This document shows positions 1-7,879 of a stretch of 33,541 nt of DNA, one piece after another (the stretch's first letter is position 1; every line of letters starts with the position of its first letter). The translations under genes were made by a program, and so were the position numbers. The notes beneath the pieces were generated by a model that saw nothing but the letters and a program-made list of their open reading frames with translations, had not been told where the DNA came from and made no database searches. Source of the DNA: TMED8 sp038125725 (GTDB lineage: Bacteria; Pseudomonadota; Alphaproteobacteria; Rhodospirillales; Casp-alpha2); the NCBI GenBank assembly GCA_038125725.1, contig JAYPEK010000044.1, positions 1-33,541 of the forward strand, given 5' to 3'.

Positions 1-53
1 ATCCTCCCTTAGGCAATCACCTCAATACGTCCCATGGGCGCTGACGGGGAACA
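1..53. repeat. Left copy of a 53-bp perfect inverted terminal repeat
   Basis: The first 53 bases are the exact reverse complement of the last 53 (33489-33541), and identity stops at base 54. The repeat contains the 8-bp palindrome CCCATGGG at 31-38. On the right, the same sequence reads in frame with the end of a TRAP dctP gene. Here it sits directly upstream of the hemerythrin gene with no matching reading frame beyond it. It may be a repeat that broke an assembly, an insertion-element tip or an inversion junction. The sequence alone does not decide. Confidence 0.95.
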
Positions 54-85
54 AAGTTCGAATAGGCGTGCAGGAGAACGAGACA

Positions 86-493
86 ATGCCGATCATCGAA
101 TGGCGCGACGAATTCAAGACCGGCGATGCGCCGGTCGATCACGAACACCGGGAGTTGATCGAACTGATCAACAGGCTCTACGACGCGATGGTCGAAGGCC
201 CGCCGTCGGAAGAGACCGTGCGCGCGCTGGGCGAGGTCTTCGCCCGCATCTCGGCCCACTTCGCTCTCGAGGAACATGAGATGCGTGAAGCCAAGTATCT
301 GGAATTTCCGGGCCACAAGGACGACCACGAGGACCTGCTCGACCGTATCCGCGATATCATGGATGCCTACGAGGTCGGCGTTTTCAACGAACAACGGGAT
401 GCCTTCGGCGACAGCCTGCGCGACTGGTTCGTCAACCACTTCAAGACCCATGATCGGAAACTGCACGGCGTGCTAGGACAGCCGCATACCTGA
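86..493 (+). CDS. Bacteriohemerythrin (O2-binding di-iron protein)
   Basis: This 135-residue protein is a single hemerythrin four-helix bundle that should bind O2 reversibly at a di-iron centre in the cytoplasm, for storage, delivery or sensing of oxygen. All the usual ligands are visible: H21 in DHEH, H58 and E62 in HFALEE, H77 and H81 in GHKDDH, and H118 and D123 in NHFKTHD. The N-terminal W6 and the length also fit the bacterial family. There is no signal peptide and no fused signalling domain. I chose the ATG at 86 because an AGGAG lies at 72-76 at good spacing. An upstream in-frame GTG at 68 would add six residues but would overlap that ribosome site. The gene converges on the gamma-glutamyltransferase-family gene with a 16-bp gap, so it is probably a single-gene unit. 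Its promoter would lie in or beyond the edge repeat. Confidence 0.93.
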   Translation: MPIIEWRDEFKTGDAPVDHEHRELIELINRLYDAMVEGPPSEETVRALGEVFARISAHFALEEHEMREAKYLEFPGHKDDHEDLLDRIRDIMDAYEVGVFNEQRDAFGDSLRDWFVNHFKTHDRKLHGVLGQPHT

Positions 494-509
494 CCCGTGC
501 CGAGGCTCG

Positions 510-2102
510 TCAGAAGCCGGCCGCTGCCCCGTCGCCGCGCGGGTCGGCGGCACCTTCGATGAGCCCGTCCGGGTGGTGCACCAGCGCACCGGCATGGCCC
601 ATGACCTCATCGAACGGCCCGATCTCCTCGACGTCGTGGCCAGCGGCCTTGAGCGCGGCGATGACGGCGGGATCGAAGCGGTTCTCGATCCGCAGGTTGG
701 TGGTCTCGGCGCCCCAGGTCCGGCCCAACAGCCAGCGCGGCGCGGTGACCGCTTGCTGTAGTTCTTGGCCGTGCAGGACATAGCGCGCGAACACCATGGC
801 CTGGGTCTGCGGCTGGCCCTCGCCGCCCATGGTGCCGTAAGGCATGACCCGCCCGTCGGCCAGTCGGGCCATCGCCGGCTGGATGGTGTGGAACGGACGG
901 CGGTGCGGTTTCAGGCAATTGTGATGTGCCGGGTCGAGCGAAAAACTGGTTCCCCGATTCTGCCAGGTGATGCCGGTTTCATCGAGCACGGTGCCGGAGC
1001 CGAATTCCCAATAGATGCTCTGAATGAAGCTGACAGCGCGGCCGTCCCTATCGACGGCGCCAAGCCACACAGTGTCGCCCTTGGATGACGCTTCCGGCCA
1101 GGCAAGCGCCGCCGCCGGATCGACATCGGCGGCCATGGCGTCGAGCTTATCGGCGGCGAGTAAATCCGCGGCCGGGGATTCCATATAGGCCGGGTCGGTG
1201 ACGTAGCGGTCGCGCACGCGGAAGGCGCGCTTGGTCGATTCCACCAGGCCGTGGACGAAATCGAACCCTTCGGCCTCACCTACGCCCAGCCGTTCGTAAA
1301 CGCCCAGCAGCAGCAGCGACGCCAGGCCCTGGGTCGGCGGCGGCATGTTGTACACCTTGTGACCGGCAACGCCGAGGGAAAAGGGTTCGAGCCTCAGTGC
1401 CCGGTGTCGCTCCAGGTCGATGAGCCTCAGCGGCGTTCCCGCGCGTTCCAGGTCGGCGGCGATGGCGCGCGCCACGTCGCCGCGATAAAAATCGTCGAGC
1501 CCCACCGACGCGAGCCGGCGCAGGGTTGCCGCCATGCGCGGTTGGCGGAACCTTGCCCCTTCCGCCGGCAGGTCGCCGTCAATCAGATAGGTATCCAGGA
1601 AGCCCGGCGCGTCCTTCAACTCATCAAGCTTACCGGCGGCATTGATGGCAAGGGTCTTGGTCACAGCGACGCCGGTTTCGGCATAGTGGATTGCGTCCTC
1701 AAGCAGCCGTTCCAGCGTCATCGTGCCTCCGAAAACATCGCGGCTGACACGCAGCGCCTCGTCCCAGCCGGAGACGGCGCCAGCGACGGTCAGCGCCGCC
1801 TGGGCTCCGCGCGACGGAATCGCGGCGTGCCCCTGGGCGCGGTAGAAATCGATGTCGGCAGCGGCCGCCGCTCCGCCACAAGCATCGATGCCGATGACGT
1901 CGCTGCCCGGCACGTGCACCAGCCAGAAATTGTCGCCGCCCAGGGCATTCATGTGCGGATAGACGACGGCGATGGTCGCCGCCGCAGCGACCATCGCCTC
2001 GACGGCGTTGCCACCGTCCTGCAGGACCCTTTGGCCGGCGTGCGCCGCCAGATGATGCGGCGCGACGACCATGCCTTCGTAGGCGCGCGTGGTTTGCAGC
2101 AT
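510..2102 (-). CDS. Gamma-glutamyltransferase-family Ntn hydrolase (YwrD/HpxW-like)
   Basis: At 530 residues this matches the gamma-glutamyltransferase proenzyme fold, an N-terminal nucleophile hydrolase that cleaves itself into two subunits. The N-terminal GGNAVEAMVAAA motif is present. The expected self-processing nucleophile is T344 in GDTVWLGAVD, followed by AVSFIQSIYWEFGSG. The C-terminal APRWLLGRTWG and MGHAGA segments resemble the branch that includes Bacillus YwrD and the oxamate amidohydrolase HpxW, rather than classical periplasmic GGT. There is no signal peptide, so it should be cytoplasmic. The substrate could be a gamma-glutamyl amide or an oxamate-like amide. The ATG at 2102 has a GGGGGA about ten bases upstream. 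A second, more distant paralogue lies at 28003-29622. I am confident of the family and not of the substrate. Confidence 0.88.
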   Translation of the reverse strand: MLQTTRAYEGMVVAPHHLAAHAGQRVLQDGGNAVEAMVAAAATIAVVYPHMNALGGDNFWLVHVPGSDVIGIDACGGAAAAADIDFYRAQGHAAIPSRGAQAALTVAGAVSGWDEALRVSRDVFGGTMTLERLLEDAIHYAETGVAVTKTLAINAAGKLDELKDAPGFLDTYLIDGDLPAEGARFRQPRMAATLRRLASVGLDDFYRGDVARAIAADLERAGTPLRLIDLERHRALRLEPFSLGVAGHKVYNMPPPTQGLASLLLLGVYERLGVGEAEGFDFVHGLVESTKRAFRVRDRYVTDPAYMESPAADLLAADKLDAMAADVDPAAALAWPEASSKGDTVWLGAVDRDGRAVSFIQSIYWEFGSGTVLDETGITWQNRGTSFSLDPAHHNCLKPHRRPFHTIQPAMARLADGRVMPYGTMGGEGQPQTQAMVFARYVLHGQELQQAVTAPRWLLGRTWGAETTNLRIENRFDPAVIAALKAAGHDVEEIGPFDEVMGHAGALVHHPDGLIEGAADPRGDGAAAGF

Positions 2103-2330
2103 TCTCTATCCCCCGTTGTTGCTCTGTTCGTTCCACATCTCGGGCCGGTCTTCGGTCGTGATGACGATGCCGGTGAGGTTGCCCACCCCGATGAATGCCC
2201 AATCGCCTCGATTCCGGCAATACCTTCTTCTATATCGCGGGAGGCAATTTCGGCAATGGCGCGGTGCGGGACGCGCATCCGTTTGATCACACAAGTGACG
2301 GCGGGACGACGATCGACCCGGCGCCCGGAT
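2103..2330. other. Intergenic stretch, no convincing gene (possible broken small ORF on the minus strand)
   Basis: This 228-bp stretch lies between the start of the gamma-glutamyltransferase-family gene and the stop of glgC. On the minus strand, one frame gives a protein-like piece beginning MIKRMRVPHRAIAE from a GTG at 2290. A second frame gives an equally protein-like end, FIGVGNLTGIVITTEDRPE, closing at a stop at 2106. A single frameshift near 2215-2230 would join them, but neither piece matches a family I know. No terminator with a T-run was seen for glgC. Confidence 0.35.
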
Positions 2331-3590
2331 TTACGGTGAGACCACCATCGTTCCCACCGGGATCGACGAACGCGCGCCGTCGACGACGACGATGCCGCTT
2401 TCGGTCACGTGGTAGCGCTTGGCGTCTTCCTCGGCGTCGTAGCCGATGATGGTATCGGGCGGCAAGCGCAGGTTCTTGCCGATGATGGCGCGGCGGATCT
2501 TCGAACGCCGGCCGATCTCGACGTTGTCGAGGACGACGCATTCATCGATTTCGGAATAGGAGTGGATGCGCACGTAGCGCCCGAGCACCGAGTTCTTCAC
2601 CTGCGAGCCGGTGATGATGCAGCCGCCCGACATGATCGAATCGATGACACGGCCCTTGCGGTCGGCGTCGTCGAAAGCAACCTTCGCCGGCGGATCGGCG
2701 AGAGACGCGGTGCGCACCGGCCACTCGCGGTTATAGAGGTTGAGCGCCGGCGAGATCGACTTCAGGTCCATCTGCGCCTCGTAGTAGGCGTCCAGCGTGC
2801 CGACATCGCGCCAGTAGTTGGGCTTGTCGTCGGGTTCGCCGGGGATGCGGTTGGTGGAGAAGTCGTAGGCGCAAAGACCGCCGCGTTTAAGCAGCGCCGG
2901 CAGAACGTCGTTGCCGAAATCGTGCGAGCTTTCGGCGTCCTGCATGTCGGCGCGGATCGCCTCGATCAGCACGTCGCCGGAGAAGATATAGTTGCCCATG
3001 GAGGCGAAAATCTCGTCCGGGCGGCCGGGAATGGTCGGTGCATCGGGTTTCTTTTCATGGAAACCGTGGATCCGGCCGTCCTCGCCGGCCTCGATGACGC
3101 CGAACTCCGACGCATGGCGCTTGTTCGTCGGCAGTGCCGCGATCGTCGCAGAAGCGCCCTTGGCGACGTGGAAATCGATCATCTCGCGGATGTTCATGCG
3201 GTAGATGTGATCGGCGCCGAAAATCACCACCAGGTCCGGCTTCGATTCCTCGATCAGGTTGAGGTTCTGGGCGATGGCGTCGGCGGTGCCCCGGTACCAG
3301 GTCTCGCCGGGCGAGCGCATCTGCGCCGGCACCGGAATGATGAACTGGTTGCTCAGCGGGCCGTTGAACTGCCAGCCGGCGGTCAGGTGCTGCAACAGTG
3401 ATTGGCTGCGGAACTGGATCAGCACATAGATCGAATAGATGCCCGAATTGATCAGGTTGCTGAGCACGAAGTCCACGATGCGGTATTTGCCGCCGAACGG
3501 CACGGCCGGCTTGGCGCGTTCCTTGGTCAGTGGCGAAAGCCTTGAGCCTTTGCCGCCCGCCAGCACAAAGGCGAGAATTTTCAGTTGCAC
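2331..3590 (-). CDS. glgC: Glucose-1-phosphate adenylyltransferase (ADP-glucose pyrophosphorylase)
   Basis: The enzyme makes ADP-glucose from ATP and glucose-1-phosphate, the committed and allosterically controlled step of bacterial glycogen synthesis. The 419-residue protein opens with the nucleotidyltransferase signature LAGGKGSRLSPLT (residues 10-22), then RAKPAVPFGGKYR with the conserved activator-site lysine K27. FGADHIYRMN and the HEKKP sugar-phosphate motif follow. The last third is the left-handed beta-helix domain (SGGCIITGSQVKNS onward). The start is a GTG at 3590, which puts the signature at the usual distance from the N-terminus. The ribosome site in front is weak. It is transcribed away from glgA, so the pair probably shares the 3591-3944 control region. 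The length and motifs are normal for the family. Confidence 0.97.
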   Translation of the reverse strand: MQLKILAFVLAGGKGSRLSPLTKERAKPAVPFGGKYRIVDFVLSNLINSGIYSIYVLIQFRSQSLLQHLTAGWQFNGPLSNQFIIPVPAQMRSPGETWYRGTADAIAQNLNLIEESKPDLVVIFGADHIYRMNIREMIDFHVAKGASATIAALPTNKRHASEFGVIEAGEDGRIHGFHEKKPDAPTIPGRPDEIFASMGNYIFSGDVLIEAIRADMQDAESSHDFGNDVLPALLKRGGLCAYDFSTNRIPGEPDDKPNYWRDVGTLDAYYEAQMDLKSISPALNLYNREWPVRTASLADPPAKVAFDDADRKGRVIDSIMSGGCIITGSQVKNSVLGRYVRIHSYSEIDECVVLDNVEIGRRSKIRRAIIGKNLRLPPDTIIGYDAEEDAKRYHVTESGIVVVDGARSSIPVGTMVVSP

Positions 3591-3680
3591 GTCGTCTCAC
3601 TTTCCGTCCGCCCGGCCCGGTCCGCACCGGCCGCCTGGGCGGGCTGCCCTCATCCGTGGGCCGGAACCTTTTCCAGCCAC

Positions 3681-3705
3681 CGGCGGATGTTAGCACGATC
3701 CGCCG
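3681..3705. promoter_or_regulatory. Inverted repeat CGGCGGAT-N9-ATCCGCCG between glgC and glgA
   Basis: A perfect 8-bp inverted repeat lies midway in the divergent glgC/glgA control region, 91 bases from the glgC start. It could be an operator for a dimeric regulator acting on both operons, or a hairpin in the glgC leader. No T-run follows on either strand, so a terminator is unlikely. The regulator is unknown. Confidence 0.4.
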
Positions 3706-3715
3706 CCGCTCCACT

Positions 3716-3745
3716 TTGACATAGACCAACTGGACCCGGGATGAA
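3716..3745 (+). promoter_or_regulatory. Candidate sigma-70-type promoter for glgA-glgP
   Basis: A perfect -35 hexamer TTGACA stands at 3716-3721. The best -10 match at 17-18 bp spacing is weak (GATGAA, 3740-3745). Transcription would give a leader of about 190 bases before glgA. A regulated or activator-dependent promoter would fit, but the -10 is too poor to be sure. The rest of 3591-3944 holds the inverted repeat at 3681-3705, a short ACCGGC...GCCGGT hairpin at 3833-3852, and nothing else I recognise. Confidence 0.3.
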
Positions 3746-3944
3746 TTTTTCGCGCCGATGAAAATCAGGGCTAGAGACCGGCGGCGTTTGGCGGTAAATG
3801 TTGAGGTCTGAGAAACGCGACCCGTGGGAGACACCGGCACCTGGGCGCCGGTTCGCGTTTTCACCGGACACGAATTCGTTGGGGGCGGCGATACCGTTGG
3901 ATGACGGCATGCCGGTCTTAGTGTTTGCGGCGGGGTATAAGAAG

Positions 3945-5405
3945 ATGAAGATCCTGTTTGTCGCGTCGGAAGTCTATCCCCTGGTCAAGACAGGCGGCCT
4001 TGCCGATGTCGCTTATGCGCTGCCCAAGGCGCTGGCCGACCTGGGCGAGGACGTGCGTATCCTGTTGCCCGCCTATCCGGAAGCCGTCGACCGCATGGAG
4101 GCGCGCGGCCGGCGCGTGCGGCTGGGCGATCCGTTGGGCACGGGACAGTGCTACCTGCTGCCCGGCCGCATCCCCGATACCAACGTTCGCGTCTGGCTGC
4201 TGGACAATCCGGCCATGTTCGAGCGCCACGGCCATCCCTACCTGGACGCCGACGGCGTCGACTGGCCGGACAATCACCTGCGTTTTGCGCTGCTGTCGCG
4301 CGTTGCCGCCATGATCGCCTTCGCCGGCGGCATGATGGGCTGGCAACCGGACGTGGTGCATGCGCACGACTGGCAGACCGGCCTGGTGCCGGCCTACCTG
4401 GCGCAGTGGCGCGGTCTGACGCCGCCGACGCTGTTCACCATCCACAACCTGAACTACCAGGGCCTGTTCGCGTCCGAGGTCCTGGACTCGACCGGGCTCG
4501 GCCCCGAGATCTACACCATGCAGGGCGCCGAGTTCTGGGGCTCGCTGTCATACCTGAAGGCGGGCATTACCTATTCCGACAAGGTCACCACCGTCAGCCC
4601 CACCTATGCGCAGGAAATCCTGACGCCTGAATTCGGCGGCGGCATGGAAGGGGTGCTGGCGGGGCGCGGCGACGACCTGGTCGGTATCCTCAACGGCATC
4701 GACCTCGAGACCTGGGACCCCGAGACCGATCCGCTGATCCCCGCCCCCTACAGCGCCGATACGCTGGAGGACAAAGAGGCGAGCAAGCGTGTGCTGTTGG
4801 AATATACCGGCCTGCCCGCCGATACCGATGCGCCGGTGCTCGGCCTGGTGGGCCGGTTGGTGGAGCAGAAGGGCGTCGACATCATCCTCGATGCGCTGCC
4901 GGAAATCCTCGACATGGGTTTCATGGTCATCATCCAGGGCACCGGCGATCCGGCGCTGGAAGCGCGCTGCATCCAGGCCATGGCCGAGGCGCCTGAACAG
5001 GTGGCGGTGCGCATCGATTACAACGAAACCTTCGCGCACCTGATCCAGGCGGGCAGCGACGCGATCCTGGTGCCGTCCCGGTTCGAGCCCTGCGGCCTGA
5101 CCCAATTGTATGCCATGCGCTACGGCTCGCCGCCGATCGTGCGCCGCACCGGCGGCCTTGCCGACACGGTGATCGACGCCGCCGATCGCGACGAGGGCTC
5201 GGGGTTCGTCTTCGACGCCGTCGATCCTGCCGACCTGATCGAAACCATGGGCCGCGTGCGCCAATGGTACGGCAACAAGGCCTGGTGGCGTGCCCTGCAA
5301 AAAAACGCCATGGCCAAGGACTACAGTTGGCATGTAGGGGCGCGCTCTTATCATGACCTTTACCGCAGCCTGCTGCCCAACCAAGGACCGATGACCCTGC
5401 AATGA
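3945..5405 (+). CDS. glgA: Glycogen synthase (ADP-glucose:glucan transferase, GT5)
   Basis: The enzyme extends alpha-1,4-glucan chains using ADP-glucose from GlgC. The protein is 486 residues, close to the usual ~480. It begins MKILFVASEVYPLVKTGGLADV, with the ADP-glucose-binding K15-T-G-G-L in its standard place. HAHDWQTGL and TIHNLNYQGLF follow, and near the C-terminus SRFEPCGLTQLYAMRYG and RTGGLADTV supply the catalytic glutamate and second sugar-nucleotide loop of GT-B enzymes. I chose the ATG at 3945 because the family starts at this point. An in-frame ATG at 3909 would add 12 residues, and the open frame extends further upstream to 3798 without family similarity. The stop overlaps the glgP start by four bases (ATGA), so the two are probably translationally coupled. 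Confidence 0.96.
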   Translation: MKILFVASEVYPLVKTGGLADVAYALPKALADLGEDVRILLPAYPEAVDRMEARGRRVRLGDPLGTGQCYLLPGRIPDTNVRVWLLDNPAMFERHGHPYLDADGVDWPDNHLRFALLSRVAAMIAFAGGMMGWQPDVVHAHDWQTGLVPAYLAQWRGLTPPTLFTIHNLNYQGLFASEVLDSTGLGPEIYTMQGAEFWGSLSYLKAGITYSDKVTTVSPTYAQEILTPEFGGGMEGVLAGRGDDLVGILNGIDLETWDPETDPLIPAPYSADTLEDKEASKRVLLEYTGLPADTDAPVLGLVGRLVEQKGVDIILDALPEILDMGFMVIIQGTGDPALEARCIQAMAEAPEQVAVRIDYNETFAHLIQAGSDAILVPSRFEPCGLTQLYAMRYGSPPIVRRTGGLADTVIDAADRDEGSGFVFDAVDPADLIETMGRVRQWYGNKAWWRALQKNAMAKDYSWHVGARSYHDLYRSLLPNQGPMTLQ

Positions 5406-7879
5406 ATGATCTCGCGGAACTCTGCCTGCAGAACAAACTGCGTGACAGTTTTGATAGCGTTGAAGCGCTGAAAACCGAACTGGTCAGCACCATGATCCAC
5501 GAGTTGGGGCTGACCCCCGACCGAGCGTCCACCCGGGACTGGTTCTTCTCGCTCGCGCATCTGCTGCGTCAGGTGCTGAGCGAGCGGAACATCCGCACGG
5601 CGCGCAAGTACTACGACAACAACGTCAAGCGGGTCTATTACCTGTCCATGGAGTACCTGATCGGGCGCAACCTGGAGAAGGTGCTCTACGATCTCGGCGT
5701 GCGCGAGGTTACCGTGCAGGCGCTGGCGGAACTCGGCCATCCGTTGGAAGAGGTCATCGACGCCGAGCACGACGCCGCCATCGGTAACGGCGGCTTGGGC
5801 CGGTTGGCGGCCTGTTTCCTCGATTCCATGACTACCCACGACTACCCGAACATCGGTTACGGGCTCAGGTTCGAATACGGCATGTTCGCCCAGACCATCG
5901 AGGACGGCCAGCAAGTGGAAAAGCCGGAGAACTGGCTGCGCTATGGCAATCCCTGGGAGATCGAACGCCCGGCGGTGTTCTTTCCGGTGCGCTTCGGCGG
6001 CAGGATCGTCACCTTCAAGAACGGTGGCGGCGAAGAGAAATGCGAGTGGGTGGACACGGAAGAGGTCTATGCGCTCGCCTACGATATCCCCATGTCCGGT
6101 TTCGATACCGAGTCCGGCGGCAACCTGCGGCTTTGGTCGGCGCGCTCGCCCAACGATTTCGACCTCGGCCTGTTCAACCAGGGCAACTACGCCGAGGCGG
6201 TGCGCGAGAAGACCGATTCCGAGAACCTGACCAAGGTGCTTTATCCCAACGACAACAACACCCGCGGCCAGGAACTGCGCCTCAAGCAGGAATACTTCTT
6301 CGTCAGCGCCTCCATCCAGGACATCGTAAACCGTTTCCTGCGCACCCATGACGACCTGACCCTGCTGCCGGAAAAGAACGTCATCCAGCTCAACGACACC
6401 CACCCGGCGCTCGGCATCCCTGAACTCATGCGCATCCTCATGGACGAGCACGGCCTCGCCTTTGCCGACGCCTGGGAGATTTCCCGCCAGACTTTCGCCT
6501 ACACCAATCACACCTTGCTGCCGGAAGCCCTGGAGACCTGGTCGCTGGACATGCTCGGTCGTATTCTGCCCAGGCACCTGGAGATCATCTTCCAGATCAA
6601 CGATATCTTCCTGAAGATGGTGCGCAGGCTCTATCCCGGCGATCCGACGGTGCTGGGGCGCTTGTCGTTGGTGGACGACTTCCACCGATCCGTGCGCATG
6701 GCGCACCTGGCCATCGTCGGCAGCTCGCGGGTCAACGGCGTGGCCGAATTGCACACCAAGCTGCTGCGCGAGCAGACCTTCCCGGAATTCGACGAGATCT
6801 ATCCCGGCAAGTTCGTCAACATGACCAACGGCATCACGCCCAGGCGCTGGCTTCTACAGGCGAACCGGGGGCTCGCGGACCTGATTACCGAGGCCATCGG
6901 GCCGGATTGGAAGCGCCATCTGCCGCACCTGAAGGCGTTGGAGCCCTTCGCCGACGACAGTGGTTTCCGCGACTCCGTGCGCGCCATCAAGGCCGCCAAC
7001 AAAGAGCGCCTGGCGGCGCACATCGAAAAGACCGTCGGCATTGGTGTCGGCGCCGACATGCTGTTTGATACCCAGGCCAAGCGTATCCACGAGTACAAAC
7101 GCCAGCTTCTCAACCTCCTGCAGGTGGTGGCGCGTTACAATCGCCTGAAGGAGAACCCGGGCGCCGACATGGTGCCGCGTACGGTGATCTTCGCCGGCAA
7201 GGCGGCGTCGGGTTACGACATGGCGAAACTGATCATCCGGCTGATCAACGACGTGGCCGAGATCGTCAACCATGACCCCGACGTGGCCGACCGCCTGAAG
7301 ATCGCTTTCTGCCCCAATTACAGCGTCTCGCTGGCGGAGATCATCATCCCCGGCAGCGAGCTTTCCGAGCAGATTTCCACCGCCGGCACCGAGGCGTCGG
7401 GTACCGGCAACATGAAGTTCGCGCTCAACGGCGCGCTCACCATCGGTACCATGGACGGCGCCAATATCGAAATTCATGACGAGGTCGGTGCCGACAACAT
7501 CTTCATCTTCGGCCTCGACGCGCAAGGTGCGCGCGACTTGCGCGCCAAGGGATACGATCCGAACCGTTACTACGACCAGAACGCCGAACTGCAACAGGTG
7601 CTGGACATGATCCGTAGCGGCTATTTCTCCGCCGACGATCCTTTCCGTTACCGGCCGATTGTCGATTCATTGCTGCGCGGCGGCGATCACTACCTGCTGC
7701 TGGCCGATTTCGAATCCTATATGTATTGCCAGGATCGCGTCGACGAGGCCTACCGCGACGCCGATGACTGGACGCGCCGTGCCGTGATCAACATCGCCAA
7801 CATGGGCCGGTTCTCCAGCGACGAAACCATCCACCGATATGCCCAAACGATCTGGGACGTCGAACCGAGCCGCCTCTAG
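5402..7879 (+). CDS. glgP: Glycogen/starch/alpha-glucan phosphorylase (GT35)
   Basis: The enzyme phosphorolyses alpha-1,4-glucan ends to glucose-1-phosphate with pyridoxal phosphate as cofactor. The 825 residues match the family length. The PLP motif EASGTGNMKFALNGALTIG is intact, with the Schiff-base lysine at about K672. YYLSMEYLIGR near the N-terminus and NDTHPALGIPELMR in the middle are also typical. Co-expression with glycogen synthase through the ATGA overlap puts polymer building and breakdown on one message, so flux is presumably set by allostery or by the -1,6-cleaving and branching enzymes of the opposing operon. The stop codon overlaps the stop of malQ on the other strand, which leaves no room for an intergenic terminator. 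Confidence 0.97.
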   Translation: MNDLAELCLQNKLRDSFDSVEALKTELVSTMIHELGLTPDRASTRDWFFSLAHLLRQVLSERNIRTARKYYDNNVKRVYYLSMEYLIGRNLEKVLYDLGVREVTVQALAELGHPLEEVIDAEHDAAIGNGGLGRLAACFLDSMTTHDYPNIGYGLRFEYGMFAQTIEDGQQVEKPENWLRYGNPWEIERPAVFFPVRFGGRIVTFKNGGGEEKCEWVDTEEVYALAYDIPMSGFDTESGGNLRLWSARSPNDFDLGLFNQGNYAEAVREKTDSENLTKVLYPNDNNTRGQELRLKQEYFFVSASIQDIVNRFLRTHDDLTLLPEKNVIQLNDTHPALGIPELMRILMDEHGLAFADAWEISRQTFAYTNHTLLPEALETWSLDMLGRILPRHLEIIFQINDIFLKMVRRLYPGDPTVLGRLSLVDDFHRSVRMAHLAIVGSSRVNGVAELHTKLLREQTFPEFDEIYPGKFVNMTNGITPRRWLLQANRGLADLITEAIGPDWKRHLPHLKALEPFADDSGFRDSVRAIKAANKERLAAHIEKTVGIGVGADMLFDTQAKRIHEYKRQLLNLLQVVARYNRLKENPGADMVPRTVIFAGKAASGYDMAKLIIRLINDVAEIVNHDPDVADRLKIAFCPNYSVSLAEIIIPGSELSEQISTAGTEASGTGNMKFALNGALTIGTMDGANIEIHDEVGADNIFIFGLDAQGARDLRAKGYDPNRYYDQNAELQQVLDMIRSGYFSADDPFRYRPIVDSLLRGGDHYLLLADFESYMYCQDRVDEAYRDADDWTRRAVINIANMGRFSSDETIHRYAQTIWDVEPSRL

